From Bacteroidota bacterium (GTDB lineage: Bacteria > Bacteroidota > Bacteroidia > UKL13-3), in NCBI GenBank assembly GCA_947460345.1, contig CANHGM010000005.1:56512-120511 (forward strand): a stretch of 64,000 nucleotides of DNA, given 5' to 3'. A program made the translations under genes and the position numbers. Under the pieces are notes generated by a model, which was given only the letters and a program-made list of their open reading frames with translations, did no database searches and was not told the DNA's origin. Shown here piece by piece: positions 24,891 through 34,170 of this stretch. The stretch's first letter is position 1. Each line of letters starts with the position of its first letter.

Positions 24891-26894
24891 ATGAATTATC
24901 AACGCAAATCATACGACAATAATCAATTAATAGATTTATATAAAGGTCTTTTAAAACCAAGACTTATCGAAGAAAAAATGCTCATTTTACTTAGACAAAG
25001 TAAAGTAAGTAAATGGTTCTCCGGAATTGGCCAAGAAGCTATTTCAGTTGGTGCTACTATGGCACTTGATCAAGATGAGTATATTTTGCCTTTGCATAGA
25101 AATTTAGGTGTATTTACTTCAAGACAAATTCCATTAAAAAAACTGATAGCACAGTGGCAAGGCAAATATTCTGGCTTTACAAAAGGTAGAGACCGTTCTT
25201 TTCATTTTGGAACAAATGAATATCATATAGTTGGAATGATTTCTCATTTAGGTGCTATGCTAGGTGTTGCTGATGGTATTGCCTTGGCTCACAAACTTAA
25301 AAATGAGAAAAAGGTTTCATTGGTTTTTAGTGGAGATGGTGGATCAAGCGAAGGAGATTTTCATGAATCGCTAAACACAGCAGCAGTATGGGAACTCCCA
25401 GTTATTTTCTTAATAGAAAACAATGGATATGGATTGTCAACTCCCTCAAACGAACAATTTAAATTTAGACACTTTACCGATAAAGGTCCAGGCTATGGAA
25501 TAGAATCTTGGAGAATTGATGGAAACAATATTTTAGAAGTATATGATACGGTAAGAAACTTAGCCATAAGTATGAGAAACAGACCACGGCCTATCATATT
25601 AGAATGTATTACTTTTAGAATGAGAGGGCATGAAGAAGCCAGTGGAACTAAATATGTGCCGCAACATTTATTTGATGAATGGGGTAAAAAAGACCCTTTG
25701 ATGAATTATGAAAATTGGTTGTTAGAAGAGAAAATTATTTCAACTACAGATATAGAAAACTTTAAAGTAGCATTTAAAAAAGAGTTGGATGAAGCAATAG
25801 AACATGTATTCTCTGAACCCGAAGTTGACTCATCTATAGAACATGAAATTGCTGATATATATAAGAAAATTGATGTGGATGTTAACAAAAATGATATTTC
25901 ACTTTTAAACAAAAATACATCAAGTTTTTCAATTAAAAGATTGGTGGATGCAATTAGTGATGGACTAAAACAAAGTATGGAAAAGCATCCCAATCTAATC
26001 ATTATGGGGCAAGATGTAGCCGAATATGGTGGTGTTTTTAAAATAACACAAGGTTTTGTAGAACAATTTGGAAAAGAAAGAGTTAGAAATACTCCTTTAT
26101 GTGAGAGTGCTATTGTAGGTGCTAGTTATGGTTTGAGTATAAAAGGGATGAAGGCTGTGGTTGAAATGCAGTTTGCCGATTTTGTTACTTGTGGCTTTAA
26201 CCAGATAGTAAACAATTTAGCTAAAAGTCATTATCGTTGGGAACAACAAGCAGATGTTGTAGTTAGAATGCCTACAGGTGCTGGCGTAGGTGCCGGACCA
26301 TTTCATTCACAAAGCAATGAAGCTTGGTTTTTTCATGTTCCGGGTCTAAAAATTATATATCCTTCTTCACCCGCAGAAGCTAAAGGGCTATTATGTGCTG
26401 CTATAAATGATCCAAACCCAGTGATGTTTTTTGAACATAAACACTTATATAGGATGACAGAAATAGAAGAAGAAGTGTTTGATGAGTATTACACATTGCC
26501 AATAGGAAAAGCTAGAATTGTTAAAGAAGGAAACGATTTAACTATCATAGCATATGGAGCAAGCGTTCATTGGGCAAAAGAAACAGTAGCAAAAAACAAT
26601 ATAGATGCTGAAATTATAGATCTTCGTTCGTTAATGCCTTGGGATAAAGAAGCGGTATATACATCAGTAAAGAAAACAGGCAAAGCAATTATATATCACG
26701 AAGATACTTTAACAGGCGGTATAGGTGCTGAGATAGCTGCATGTATTGCAGCTGATTGTTTCGAATATTTAGATGCACCCGTTATGAGAACAGCATCTTT
26801 AGATACACCAGTTCCATTGGCTAATAATTTAGAATGGCAATTTTTACCAAAAGATAGATTTGAAGCTGACTTGTTAAAACTTTATAATTTTTAG
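24891..26894 (+). CDS. Fused E1 alpha/beta subunit of branched-chain 2-oxo acid dehydrogenase
   Basis: 667 residues. Alpha part (about 1-320): GIGQEAISVG, SGDGGSSEGDFHESLNTAA and IENNGYGLS form the thiamine-diphosphate/Mg site (GDG at 148-150, NN at 177-178). Beta part (about 345-667): MGQDVAEYGGVFKITQGFVE, TPLCESAIVGASYGLSIKG and the C-terminal transketolase domain (DLRSLMPWDKEAV, HEDTLTGGIGAEIAA). Alpha and beta are separate genes in most bacteria; the fusion is common in Bacteroidota. It decarboxylates branched-chain 2-oxo acids, feeding iso-fatty acid synthesis. E2 and E3 genes are not in the window. Confidence 0.93.
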   Translation: MNYQRKSYDNNQLIDLYKGLLKPRLIEEKMLILLRQSKVSKWFSGIGQEAISVGATMALDQDEYILPLHRNLGVFTSRQIPLKKLIAQWQGKYSGFTKGRDRSFHFGTNEYHIVGMISHLGAMLGVADGIALAHKLKNEKKVSLVFSGDGGSSEGDFHESLNTAAVWELPVIFLIENNGYGLSTPSNEQFKFRHFTDKGPGYGIESWRIDGNNILEVYDTVRNLAISMRNRPRPIILECITFRMRGHEEASGTKYVPQHLFDEWGKKDPLMNYENWLLEEKIISTTDIENFKVAFKKELDEAIEHVFSEPEVDSSIEHEIADIYKKIDVDVNKNDISLLNKNTSSFSIKRLVDAISDGLKQSMEKHPNLIIMGQDVAEYGGVFKITQGFVEQFGKERVRNTPLCESAIVGASYGLSIKGMKAVVEMQFADFVTCGFNQIVNNLAKSHYRWEQQADVVVRMPTGAGVGAGPFHSQSNEAWFFHVPGLKIIYPSSPAEAKGLLCAAINDPNPVMFFEHKHLYRMTEIEEEVFDEYYTLPIGKARIVKEGNDLTIIAYGASVHWAKETVAKNNIDAEIIDLRSLMPWDKEAVYTSVKKTGKAIIYHEDTLTGGIGAEIAACIAADCFEYLDAPVMRTASLDTPVPLANNLEWQFLPKDRFEADLLKLYNF

Positions 26895-26901
26895 ATAAAC
26901 T

Positions 26902-27660
26902 TTGGAACCAATATCAGCTGTCATTATAACATTTAATAATGAAAGAACAATTGAAAACACATTGAAGTCTCTTCATTGGGTGAATGAAATTGTTGTTGTA
27001 GATTCAGGCAGTAAAGATGCAACACTTGATATATGTAAAAAATATAACTGTAAAATCCATCACCAAACTTTTGAAGGATTTGGAAAGCAAAAACACCACG
27101 CCGTATCACTAGCCATAAACAATTGGGTATTAGTGATTGATGCAGATGAGGTATGTACACCCGCATTTATAGATGACGTTTGTAAAAAAGTTGGATTAGA
27201 AGATATAGAAGCATATAAAATACCCATTTCATTGATCTTTTTGGGTAAAATATTGAAACACGGAGGCGAATATAAAAAGCTACATTTAAGGTTATTTAAT
27301 AAAATTCATGGTCAATATAATTTAGACGAAGTGCATGAAGATGTAGTGATGAAAACAACCAAAGTAGACAAAATAGATAATCATTTATTGCATGATAGCT
27401 ACGAAAACCTACATCAATATTTTGACAAATTTAATATATATACAACACGGGCAGCCAATCAATTGTATAAAGAAAAGAAGAAAGCTGCTATTTTACTAAG
27501 TCCATTTAAATTTTGTATAAATTTTGTAAAATTATACTTTATTAAAGGACTGGTTTTAGATGGTAAAGAAGGATTGATTTGGGCGTTTTTGTCATCATTT
27601 TATTCTGTGGTGAAGCAATTTAAATTGTATGATATGTATACAATGGATTCAAAAAAATGA
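26902..27660 (+). CDS. Family 2 glycosyltransferase (WaaE/KdtX-like)
   Basis: 252 residues from a TTG start 7 bases after the E1 stop; no ATG fits, since ISAVIITFNNERTIENTLKS is the expected N-terminus. GT-A landmarks: VVDSGSKDATLDICK, WVLVIDADEVC (DxD-like metal site), the basic HGGEYKKLHLRLFNK patch, and a C-terminal hydrophobic helix. This type adds a sugar to the LPS inner core in proteobacteria; acceptor here unknown. It overlaps the deacetylase gene by 4 bases (ATGA). Confidence 0.85.
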   Translation: MEPISAVIITFNNERTIENTLKSLHWVNEIVVVDSGSKDATLDICKKYNCKIHHQTFEGFGKQKHHAVSLAINNWVLVIDADEVCTPAFIDDVCKKVGLEDIEAYKIPISLIFLGKILKHGGEYKKLHLRLFNKIHGQYNLDEVHEDVVMKTTKVDKIDNHLLHDSYENLHQYFDKFNIYTTRAANQLYKEKKKAAILLSPFKFCINFVKLYFIKGLVLDGKEGLIWAFLSSFYSVVKQFKLYDMYTMDSKK

Positions 27661-28445
27661 GTTTATATATTATATATTGTTTCATTATTCTAATAATTAT
27701 TTTATTGGTACTAAAACGATTCACATTATGGCCTTTTCATAAAAATGTATGGGTCTTAATGTACCATCATATAAAACCAAAATCTGATAACGACATAGTT
27801 GTTACAATTGAACAGTTTGAAAAACAGATACAATTGATTATAGAAAAAGGTTATCATTTTATAAGTTGTAATGAGTTAATTCAATATATATATAATGACA
27901 AAGATTTACCATCTAACCCTATTCTCCTAACTTTTGACGATGCATATATTGATTTTGAAATATACGCACTCCCTATTTTAACTAAATACCAAGCTAAAGC
28001 AATTGTTTTTGTGCCGTCCAAGTATATAGGCGGAGAAAACGAATGGGATAAAAATGGTGAGAAGATAATGTCAGTAGAAAGTTTAAAAAAGTTACCAGTA
28101 AATATAGAGATTGGTTTGCATTCACACGCTCATCTGAATTTTAAAACTAAGAATATAAATGAAATAAAAAATGACCTTCAATTAAGTATCGAAACTTTAG
28201 TTAACCATCAAATTCCATATATAAAAGCACTGGCTTACCCTTATGGAGCATATCCTAAAACTAGCAAATTAAAAAAACAAATTGAAGAGCTTTTAATTGA
28301 AAATAAAATACAAATAAGTTTTAGAATTGGGAACAGAATTAATAACCTGTTTATGTTCAATCCTTTCTTTATTCAAAGAATAGATGTAAAAGGACAGTTT
28401 AATTTAAAACAATTTGCTTCCAAACTCAGATATAGTAAATTATAA
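27657..28445 (+). CDS. Membrane-anchored NodB-type polysaccharide deacetylase
   Basis: 262 residues. N-terminal membrane anchor (about 1-20), then WVLMYHHI, NodB motif 1 LLTFDDAYIDFE, motif 2 GLHSHAHLNF (H-S-H-A-H), and motif 3-like ALAYPYGAYPKTS. These carry the Asp and two His metal ligands of carbohydrate esterase family 4. It would remove N-acetyl groups from a surface glycan. Start overlaps the GT2 stop as ATGA, so the two are translationally coupled. Confidence 0.87.
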   Translation: MSLYIIYCFIILIIILLVLKRFTLWPFHKNVWVLMYHHIKPKSDNDIVVTIEQFEKQIQLIIEKGYHFISCNELIQYIYNDKDLPSNPILLTFDDAYIDFEIYALPILTKYQAKAIVFVPSKYIGGENEWDKNGEKIMSVESLKKLPVNIEIGLHSHAHLNFKTKNINEIKNDLQLSIETLVNHQIPYIKALAYPYGAYPKTSKLKKQIEELLIENKIQISFRIGNRINNLFMFNPFFIQRIDVKGQFNLKQFASKLRYSKL

Positions 28446-28451
28446 ATTTAA

Positions 28452-28482
28452 TTGAAACAAAACATTATGTATATTAGCTTTG
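28452..28482 (+). promoter_or_regulatory. Complete Bacteroidota promoter (TTG-N20-TAGCTTTG)
   Basis: TTG at 28452-28454 is followed after 20 bases by TAGCTTTG (28475-28482), matching both the -33 and -7 elements at normal spacing. It lies 35 bases before the flippase ATG and marks a new transcription unit. Confidence 0.6.
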
Positions 28483-28517
28483 CCGTTAAATGTTCGCAGT
28501 AAATATGAAGTCTATAA

Positions 28518-30050
28518 ATGAGTATTGGAGAGAAAGCTAGTCAAGGATTTTTTAGTTTTCTAACCCGAAATATTATTTCGAGATTTATGGGTTTGATATC
28601 TCTTTTTATATTGGCTAGAAAATTAAGCCCGTACGATTTTGGATTGGTTTCATTTACAGATATTTTATTGATGTTCATAGCTGTTTTTGGAAGCACAGGT
28701 CTAAATCAATTTTTAATAGCATACAAAAAAGATGACATCAATGAGATATTAAAAGCATCATTTTGGTTTAATATTATTTTAAGTTTAGGTATCATAATTT
28801 TATTTTTTGCATTAACACCATTTTGGGCAGCATCTAAACATGATGATAGAATTATTAACCTAGCCTTTATTAGTGGCATAACTTTTTTTATTGGTCAAAT
28901 GCAAGTAGTACCACAATCTATATTATCAAGAAATTTAGATTTTAAAACTACAGTTAAAATTCAAAATCCATTTATTATCATTATTCCAATTGCAAAAATC
29001 ATCGCCGCATTAATGGGTTTAGGTGTATATAGTTTGACAATACCTACGTTGATGTTTATTCCAATTCAAACATATTTATATTATAGGGCTGTTGGATGGA
29101 AATTTGATTGGAATCTATATACTCATAGATGGAAAGAAATCTATCATTATACAAAACACTTAATTGGAAACTCATTGTTAACTAGAATAATGGAAGATGG
29201 AGACAAGTTTATTTTAACTAGTTTTTTAGGTATTAAATATTTAGGTATTTATAATATGGCTTACCAACTATCAAGCTTTGTAGGTCTAAATTTTGTGTCT
29301 ATATCTCAAACAGTTTTGGCATCTGTTTTACCAAAATACACTGAAGATTTACCTAAAATGAAAGAGCATTTCTTATCCTTCACTAAAGTACTTTCATTTT
29401 TTACTTTTCCAGTCATAATACTTATGGCTATTTTTGCTAAACCAATAATTTTGGCTACTAATGGAGAGAAATGGTTAGAAGTAGTTATTCCTTTTCAAAT
29501 ATTAAGTATATATGCACTTGTAAGATCTATAACTTCGAGTAGAGGTTCTGTTTTAAATGCTTTACATCTAAACAAAATAAGTTTTAAATTAAACTTGATT
29601 TATACCCCATTACATGTTTTATTTAGTGTTTTCTTTAGCTATTATACAGGAATTATTGGGCTATCAATAAGTGTTGTTTTTTTAAGAATTGTATTTGGTT
29701 TTATAGGAATGAAAGAAACAATGAATGCATTAGGTGGAAACTTAAAAGAATTTTTGCTCACTTTAGTATTACCCTTGAAAATAATTTCATTAACATGTAT
29801 ACCTAGTATATTACTAATGTATATTTTACCTTTCGAAATCTTCGATGATTTTATAAATCAACTAATTGGGCTTCATTTCGAAAAAGGAAATGCTATAATT
29901 TATGCAACTTTATTATTTATGTGTTCTTTTGTGTTCTATATTTTGATTGTGAGAATTTTGTTTAAAAAAGACATAAATGAAATATATTTGTTTTTAGAAA
30001 GGTCAAATAAAAAAATAAGTGTGATATTTAAAAAAATATTTAAAAATTAA
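28518..30050 (+). CDS. Polysaccharide flippase (Wzx/MOP superfamily)
   Basis: 510 residues with about 12-14 membrane helices. The N-terminus (KASQGFFSFLTRNIISRFMG then LARKLSPYDFGLVSF) is characteristic of the polysaccharide-synthase/Wzx branch of the MOP superfamily. It flips lipid-linked oligosaccharides across the inner membrane. It leads the unit flippase-methyltransferase-GT4, with 4 and 1 base spacings. A second, unrelated flippase lies at 52043-53398. Confidence 0.87.
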   Translation: MSIGEKASQGFFSFLTRNIISRFMGLISLFILARKLSPYDFGLVSFTDILLMFIAVFGSTGLNQFLIAYKKDDINEILKASFWFNIILSLGIIILFFALTPFWAASKHDDRIINLAFISGITFFIGQMQVVPQSILSRNLDFKTTVKIQNPFIIIIPIAKIIAALMGLGVYSLTIPTLMFIPIQTYLYYRAVGWKFDWNLYTHRWKEIYHYTKHLIGNSLLTRIMEDGDKFILTSFLGIKYLGIYNMAYQLSSFVGLNFVSISQTVLASVLPKYTEDLPKMKEHFLSFTKVLSFFTFPVIILMAIFAKPIILATNGEKWLEVVIPFQILSIYALVRSITSSRGSVLNALHLNKISFKLNLIYTPLHVLFSVFFSYYTGIIGLSISVVFLRIVFGFIGMKETMNALGGNLKEFLLTLVLPLKIISLTCIPSILLMYILPFEIFDDFINQLIGLHFEKGNAIIYATLLFMCSFVFYILIVRILFKKDINEIYLFLERSNKKISVIFKKIFKN

Positions 30051-30054
30051 AACA

Positions 30055-30810
30055 ATGAATGAAAAATTAACTGATCAGAAATATTGGGAAAAATACTATA
30101 ACAAGGCATCAACTCAAAGAGAAACTATAGAAAGAATATGTGGAGAATACGACGAGATTTGGAAAAAATGGTATGGAAGTGCTAATATCAGCAAACCACA
30201 AAGTATGATAGAAATTGGTGCCTATCCAGGAAGATATATTGCCTATTTATCAAATTTATTTGGTATTGAAGTTACAGGTCTAGACTACAACTCTGATAAA
30301 GACAAAATAGTAGAAACAATGAAAATAATGGGAGTTTCTAACTACCATTATATACAAGCTGACTTTTTTAATCATTTACCAACTCAAAAGTATGACTTGG
30401 TTTTTTCAAATGGATTTATAGAACATTTTGATGATTTTAATCAAGTTATGGATTTGCATATAAAATATTTAAATGACAATGGTAGTTTACTAATGATAAT
30501 ACCTAATAAAAATTACTTAAGAAAATATTATGGCTTGCTATATGACAAAGAAAATCTAAGTGTACATAATTTAAATTGTATGCATTTAGATGTTTTCAAA
30601 AAATTTGCTGAAAGAAACAATTTAAAAATTCAATATTTAAACTACCAAGGAGGTTTTGCTTATAGATACCATAGCGTCATATCTAATAAACTTAAACTTA
30701 GATCTGCTGAACTAATTATTAAAGTATTTAAAAAACTTAACCCTTTTTTAGAAAAACACCCTTCTAAATATTACAGTTCAAATATTATAGCTATTTTTAC
30801 TAAAAAATAA
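30055..30810 (+). CDS. Class I SAM-dependent methyltransferase
   Basis: 251 residues. Motif I is MIEIGAYPGRYIAYLSNL, with the acidic/glycine AdoMet loop, followed by VTGLDYN (motif II acid), YHYIQADFF and YDLVFSNGFIEHFDDF. It lies between a flippase and a glycosyltransferase, so a glycan or lipid-linked sugar is the likely substrate. Methyl capping often ends O-antigen chains, but nothing here proves that. Confidence 0.82.
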   Translation: MNEKLTDQKYWEKYYNKASTQRETIERICGEYDEIWKKWYGSANISKPQSMIEIGAYPGRYIAYLSNLFGIEVTGLDYNSDKDKIVETMKIMGVSNYHYIQADFFNHLPTQKYDLVFSNGFIEHFDDFNQVMDLHIKYLNDNGSLLMIIPNKNYLRKYYGLLYDKENLSVHNLNCMHLDVFKKFAERNNLKIQYLNYQGGFAYRYHSVISNKLKLRSAELIIKVFKKLNPFLEKHPSKYYSSNIIAIFTKK

Positions 30811-30811
30811 T

Positions 30812-32005
30812 ATGCTTAAGGTAGCCATTTTCTCTCATGAAATACCTTCTACAACATTTGTAGAAAATTTAATTAAAGGATTAGCAGAGAATAATATTGA
30901 GATATATTTATATGGTTTCAAAAGAAAAGATATTGATTACAAGAATAAAAATATAAAAATTATATATTTTAAAAACAAACCATTTTCACGTGTAATTCAT
31001 GCATTTGTATCTTCTTTCAAATTATTAATAAAAGATCCAAAAAAATTAAAAAAGTTATATGCTACCTGTTTTGATGTGAGAGATTTAAGCAATTCATTCT
31101 ATAAAATTTCTAATTATGCACCAATACTTTTAAACTCAATAGACATTTTCCATTATCAATGGGGTGCTGATATTTTACATTTCAAGGAATTATATACAAT
31201 TTTAGATAGTAAAATTATATTAAGTTTTAGAGGTGCACATATTAACTATGCACCATTATTTAGAAAAGATTTGAGAGATAGCTATAAAGAATTTTTCCCG
31301 AAAACTAATGCATTTCATGCGGTTTCAAATGCAATAGCCATCGAAAGTATTCAATATGGAGCAGATAAAAATAAAATCACAACTATATATACATCTATTG
31401 ACCCTTTGTTTCTGGCTGAAAACAAATTTGAATTTGAAAAGCCAAAAGCAAAGAACACTATAAATATTGTTTCAGTTGGGAGATTTCATTGGAAAAAAGG
31501 ATATAATTATGCTTTAGATGCTATTGCTTTATTAGTTAATAAAAATATACAAATAAAATATACCATAATTGCTCAAGGGAACGACATTGAAGAACTCTTA
31601 TTTCAAATTCATCAACTAAAACTAAATAATTATGTAGAAATTATAAAGGGTTTACCACATAATGAAGTTGTTCAAAAAATAAAAAATGCAGATATATTTT
31701 TATTGCCAAGTTTAGAAGAAGGCATAGCTAATGTTGTAATTGAGGCCATGAGTCTAGGTACTTTTGTTGTAACTACTGATTGCGGAGGCATGGCTGAAGT
31801 TATTGTAAATGAAATGAATGGGATAATTGTACCTATTAGAGATATTCATGCGATTGAAAAAGCCATTCTAAGATATATAGAGCTTGATGAAAACAGCATT
31901 AATCATATGCGAAAAAATGCTAGAGAATTGGTTGAGCAAAAATTTACTAGAGACAGAATGATAAAAGAATTTATATCGTTTTACGAAAAAACTATGTCTG
32001 AATAA
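30812..32005 (+). CDS. Family 4 glycosyltransferase
   Basis: 397 residues with the GT-B fold. N-terminal half has DIFHYQWGADILHF; C-terminal half has VSVGRFHWKKGYNYALDAIA and the nucleotide-sugar motif LLPSLEEGIANVVIEAMSLG (EX7E), then TDCGGMAEVI. It transfers a sugar with retention of configuration during surface-glycan assembly. One base separates it from the methyltransferase gene, and its 3' end overlaps the convergent MFS gene by 14 bases. Confidence 0.9.
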   Translation: MLKVAIFSHEIPSTTFVENLIKGLAENNIEIYLYGFKRKDIDYKNKNIKIIYFKNKPFSRVIHAFVSSFKLLIKDPKKLKKLYATCFDVRDLSNSFYKISNYAPILLNSIDIFHYQWGADILHFKELYTILDSKIILSFRGAHINYAPLFRKDLRDSYKEFFPKTNAFHAVSNAIAIESIQYGADKNKITTIYTSIDPLFLAENKFEFEKPKAKNTINIVSVGRFHWKKGYNYALDAIALLVNKNIQIKYTIIAQGNDIEELLFQIHQLKLNNYVEIIKGLPHNEVVQKIKNADIFLLPSLEEGIANVVIEAMSLGTFVVTTDCGGMAEVIVNEMNGIIVPIRDIHAIEKAILRYIELDENSINHMRKNARELVEQKFTRDRMIKEFISFYEKTMSE

Positions 32006-33335
32006 TTCTTTGTGGATTTTTCTTCAAAGATTTTTTCATATATATCATTGCTAATATCAATAGAAAAATAGAGGTGCCAAATGAAACTATATAACCAGTT
32101 TTAGTGTTGAAATAAGTGCCAAATGTATATATAGCTGTTCCAACAAATGGAGCTGCTAAGCCTCTAATGCCAGTGAGTGTACAATGGATACTTTGGTAAA
32201 TTCCAGCTTTTTCAGAAGTAGTAAAATAACTACTCCCAATTCCCCACAAAATAGTCATACTAGATTGGAAAAAACCATACACTATATAAGCAATAGTGGT
32301 AAATGCAAAAATATGAATACCTGAGAATGTAAAATTGAATGGGAATATTAAATTGAAAATTAAAAAAAGAAAATAACTCGCTGCTAATGCATAACTAATA
32401 TTTGCAAACCTTCGAGGATCTAATCTATCTAATAAAACACCAAACAATGGTAAGGTTACAATAGATAGAGTTAAAGAAATACTTTTATATCCGGCTACTT
32501 CACTATATGTTAAATTTAATACATCGTTCAAAAAAAGTGTTACAATACTAAGATTCATTAAAAAAGCTAGTCCATATATCATTAAACCAATTTGAAAATC
32601 TCTAAATGGTTTGTTTTCTTTTAAAATTTCATACGTTTCATCAAAGGTACTTTTCCAAGATTTTAACAAAGATATCTTCTCATATTCTCTCTCTACCTTA
32701 TCAGATTTTATTTTAGAAATTAACCATATTGAAATCATGGCTAAAATGCCCAAGACTGGATATATATATATATATGCATTTGGAAACACATCAAGTAGCA
32801 TCCCGAAGACTAAAATGGTTACCAGTTGTGTAAACATATTTATTGTCCATGAATAACTATATAATTTTCCTAGTTTTTCAATGCCATAGTTAGCCTTAAG
32901 CAGTTGATTTATAAGTGGTAGTGTAAAAGGTGTTGCAAAATAAAACAAAAGGAATATAACCAAAAAAATATCCTGTAAAAATCCAATATTTACTCCTGAA
33001 TCAAATAATAATGGGAAAAATAAAAATAACAGAAGTGGAGCTCTAGTTGAGATTCCGATTTGATATAACAACTTTTTTTTGTTTTTAACTTTTTCAAAAA
33101 AATTAGTAAAAAATATACTGAATGGAAGTACTATAACTGATAATTGAAATAGCATACTTAATTTCAAATTACCGGGATCAAAATTTTTCTTATATACGAA
33201 TTCATTTAAAGAAAAAACACCTAGAATCAACCCATCTATTATGCTGTATAGAATATGAAGTATGAAAGTTTTTCTTTCGTTTTTTGAAAGTCCTGAATAC
33301 ACATTTACAACGGTATTCATATAGTTTGGTCTCAT
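31992..33335 (-). CDS. MFS transporter
   Basis: 447 residues, about 12 hydrophobic helices with a charged middle loop (LISKIKSDKVEREYEKI) and LFGVLLDRLDPRRFA, the loop 8-9 GxxxDRxxxRR-like motif of the major facilitator superfamily. Substrate not evident. It follows the barrel gene by 5 bases, so both are probably in one unit. An in-frame (AT)8 tract at 32760-32775 encodes a YIYIY stretch. Confidence 0.78.
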   Translation of the reverse strand: MRPNYMNTVVNVYSGLSKNERKTFILHILYSIIDGLILGVFSLNEFVYKKNFDPGNLKLSMLFQLSVIVLPFSIFFTNFFEKVKNKKKLLYQIGISTRAPLLLFLFFPLLFDSGVNIGFLQDIFLVIFLLFYFATPFTLPLINQLLKANYGIEKLGKLYSYSWTINMFTQLVTILVFGMLLDVFPNAYIYIYPVLGILAMISIWLISKIKSDKVEREYEKISLLKSWKSTFDETYEILKENKPFRDFQIGLMIYGLAFLMNLSIVTLFLNDVLNLTYSEVAGYKSISLTLSIVTLPLFGVLLDRLDPRRFANISYALAASYFLFLIFNLIFPFNFTFSGIHIFAFTTIAYIVYGFFQSSMTILWGIGSSYFTTSEKAGIYQSIHCTLTGIRGLAAPFVGTAIYTFGTYFNTKTGYIVSFGTSIFLLILAMIYMKKSLKKNPQRIIQT

Positions 33336-33340
33336 ATATA

Positions 33341-34135
33341 TTATTCTATTTTGTAGCTTAACCCAGCGTTAACCATGATAGAATAAGGTCTTACAAATGT
33401 GGCATCTTCATTTACAGTTTGAGACATTAAAGGGAAAGAAATTACAGGTGTGATGTTAAACCTAAAATCTTCATTTAATGTTGTTTGAAATCTTCCACCT
33501 AGCAATACGTTACAATTAAAAGCTCTGTTAGTATAAAATATTTCTTTGCCTTTAAAATTTACTTGCTCTTCAATACTAAAACCAAATAAACGGGCATTAA
33601 AATCGTTTTTAATTAGCCAATTAGGTGATAGGCCTATTGTAATAAATTTATTTGTTTCATCGTATTGGTCTTCTCTGCTGTTCAAACTAAAATGAACCAT
33701 TACTGGTAATTCTAAGTAATGGTATCTATAATTAAACGTTATATCTTTGGGTCCATTATCGCTAAATACATCTATTTTTCCCATATACTGAATCGAATCC
33801 TTATATTTCAAAGCTTCAAAATGACGTCTGTAACCCGTATTTCTATAGCCAAAGCCAACAGAAAAATACACCTTTGAATAAGTAGTAAAAAAAGCATTAA
33901 TACCAATATCAAATCCAGCCCTAAATCCATCAAGTTTATCTAATGAATCATTCATTTTTTGATAACCTACTTTATAACCAGGGAATGGTGAAACTTGATT
34001 ATCGTTTTTATTTTTAGTAAATCTATTACCATACTCAGGACCTAATGTAAAACCAAATCCTTTAATACCAACTGATTGGCCTATTGAAAAGTGAGAAAAA
34101 ACTAAAATAAATGAAAAGAAATATAAAGACTTCAT
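33341..34135 (-). CDS. Outer-membrane beta-barrel protein (PorT-like fold)
   Basis: 264 residues with signal peptide (cut near SIGQ at 19-20). Typical strands: GFGFTLGPEYGNRFTKN, SVGFGYRNTGYRRHF, YRYHYLELPVMVHFSLN, ITIGLSPNWLIKN, and a C-terminal strand MVNAGLSYKIE. The YLELPVxxxF phrase is common to porin-family/PorT-like Bacteroidota barrels. A TAnnTTTG element ends 8 bases before the ATG. Function unknown. Confidence 0.68.
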   Translation of the reverse strand: MKSLYFFSFILVFSHFSIGQSVGIKGFGFTLGPEYGNRFTKNKNDNQVSPFPGYKVGYQKMNDSLDKLDGFRAGFDIGINAFFTTYSKVYFSVGFGYRNTGYRRHFEALKYKDSIQYMGKIDVFSDNGPKDITFNYRYHYLELPVMVHFSLNSREDQYDETNKFITIGLSPNWLIKNDFNARLFGFSIEEQVNFKGKEIFYTNRAFNCNVLLGGRFQTTLNEDFRFNITPVISFPLMSQTVNEDATFVRPYSIMVNAGLSYKIE

Positions 34136-34143
34136 ATTTAATG

Positions 34144-34151
34144 CAAAAGTA
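34144..34151 (-). promoter_or_regulatory. TAnnTTTG -7 element for the 33341-34135 barrel gene
   Basis: TACTTTTG on the minus strand ends 8 bases before the ATG at 34135. It separates this gene from the DoxX/propeller unit upstream. Confidence 0.45.
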
Positions 34152-34170
34152 AGTAAAAATGAATTGAGTT

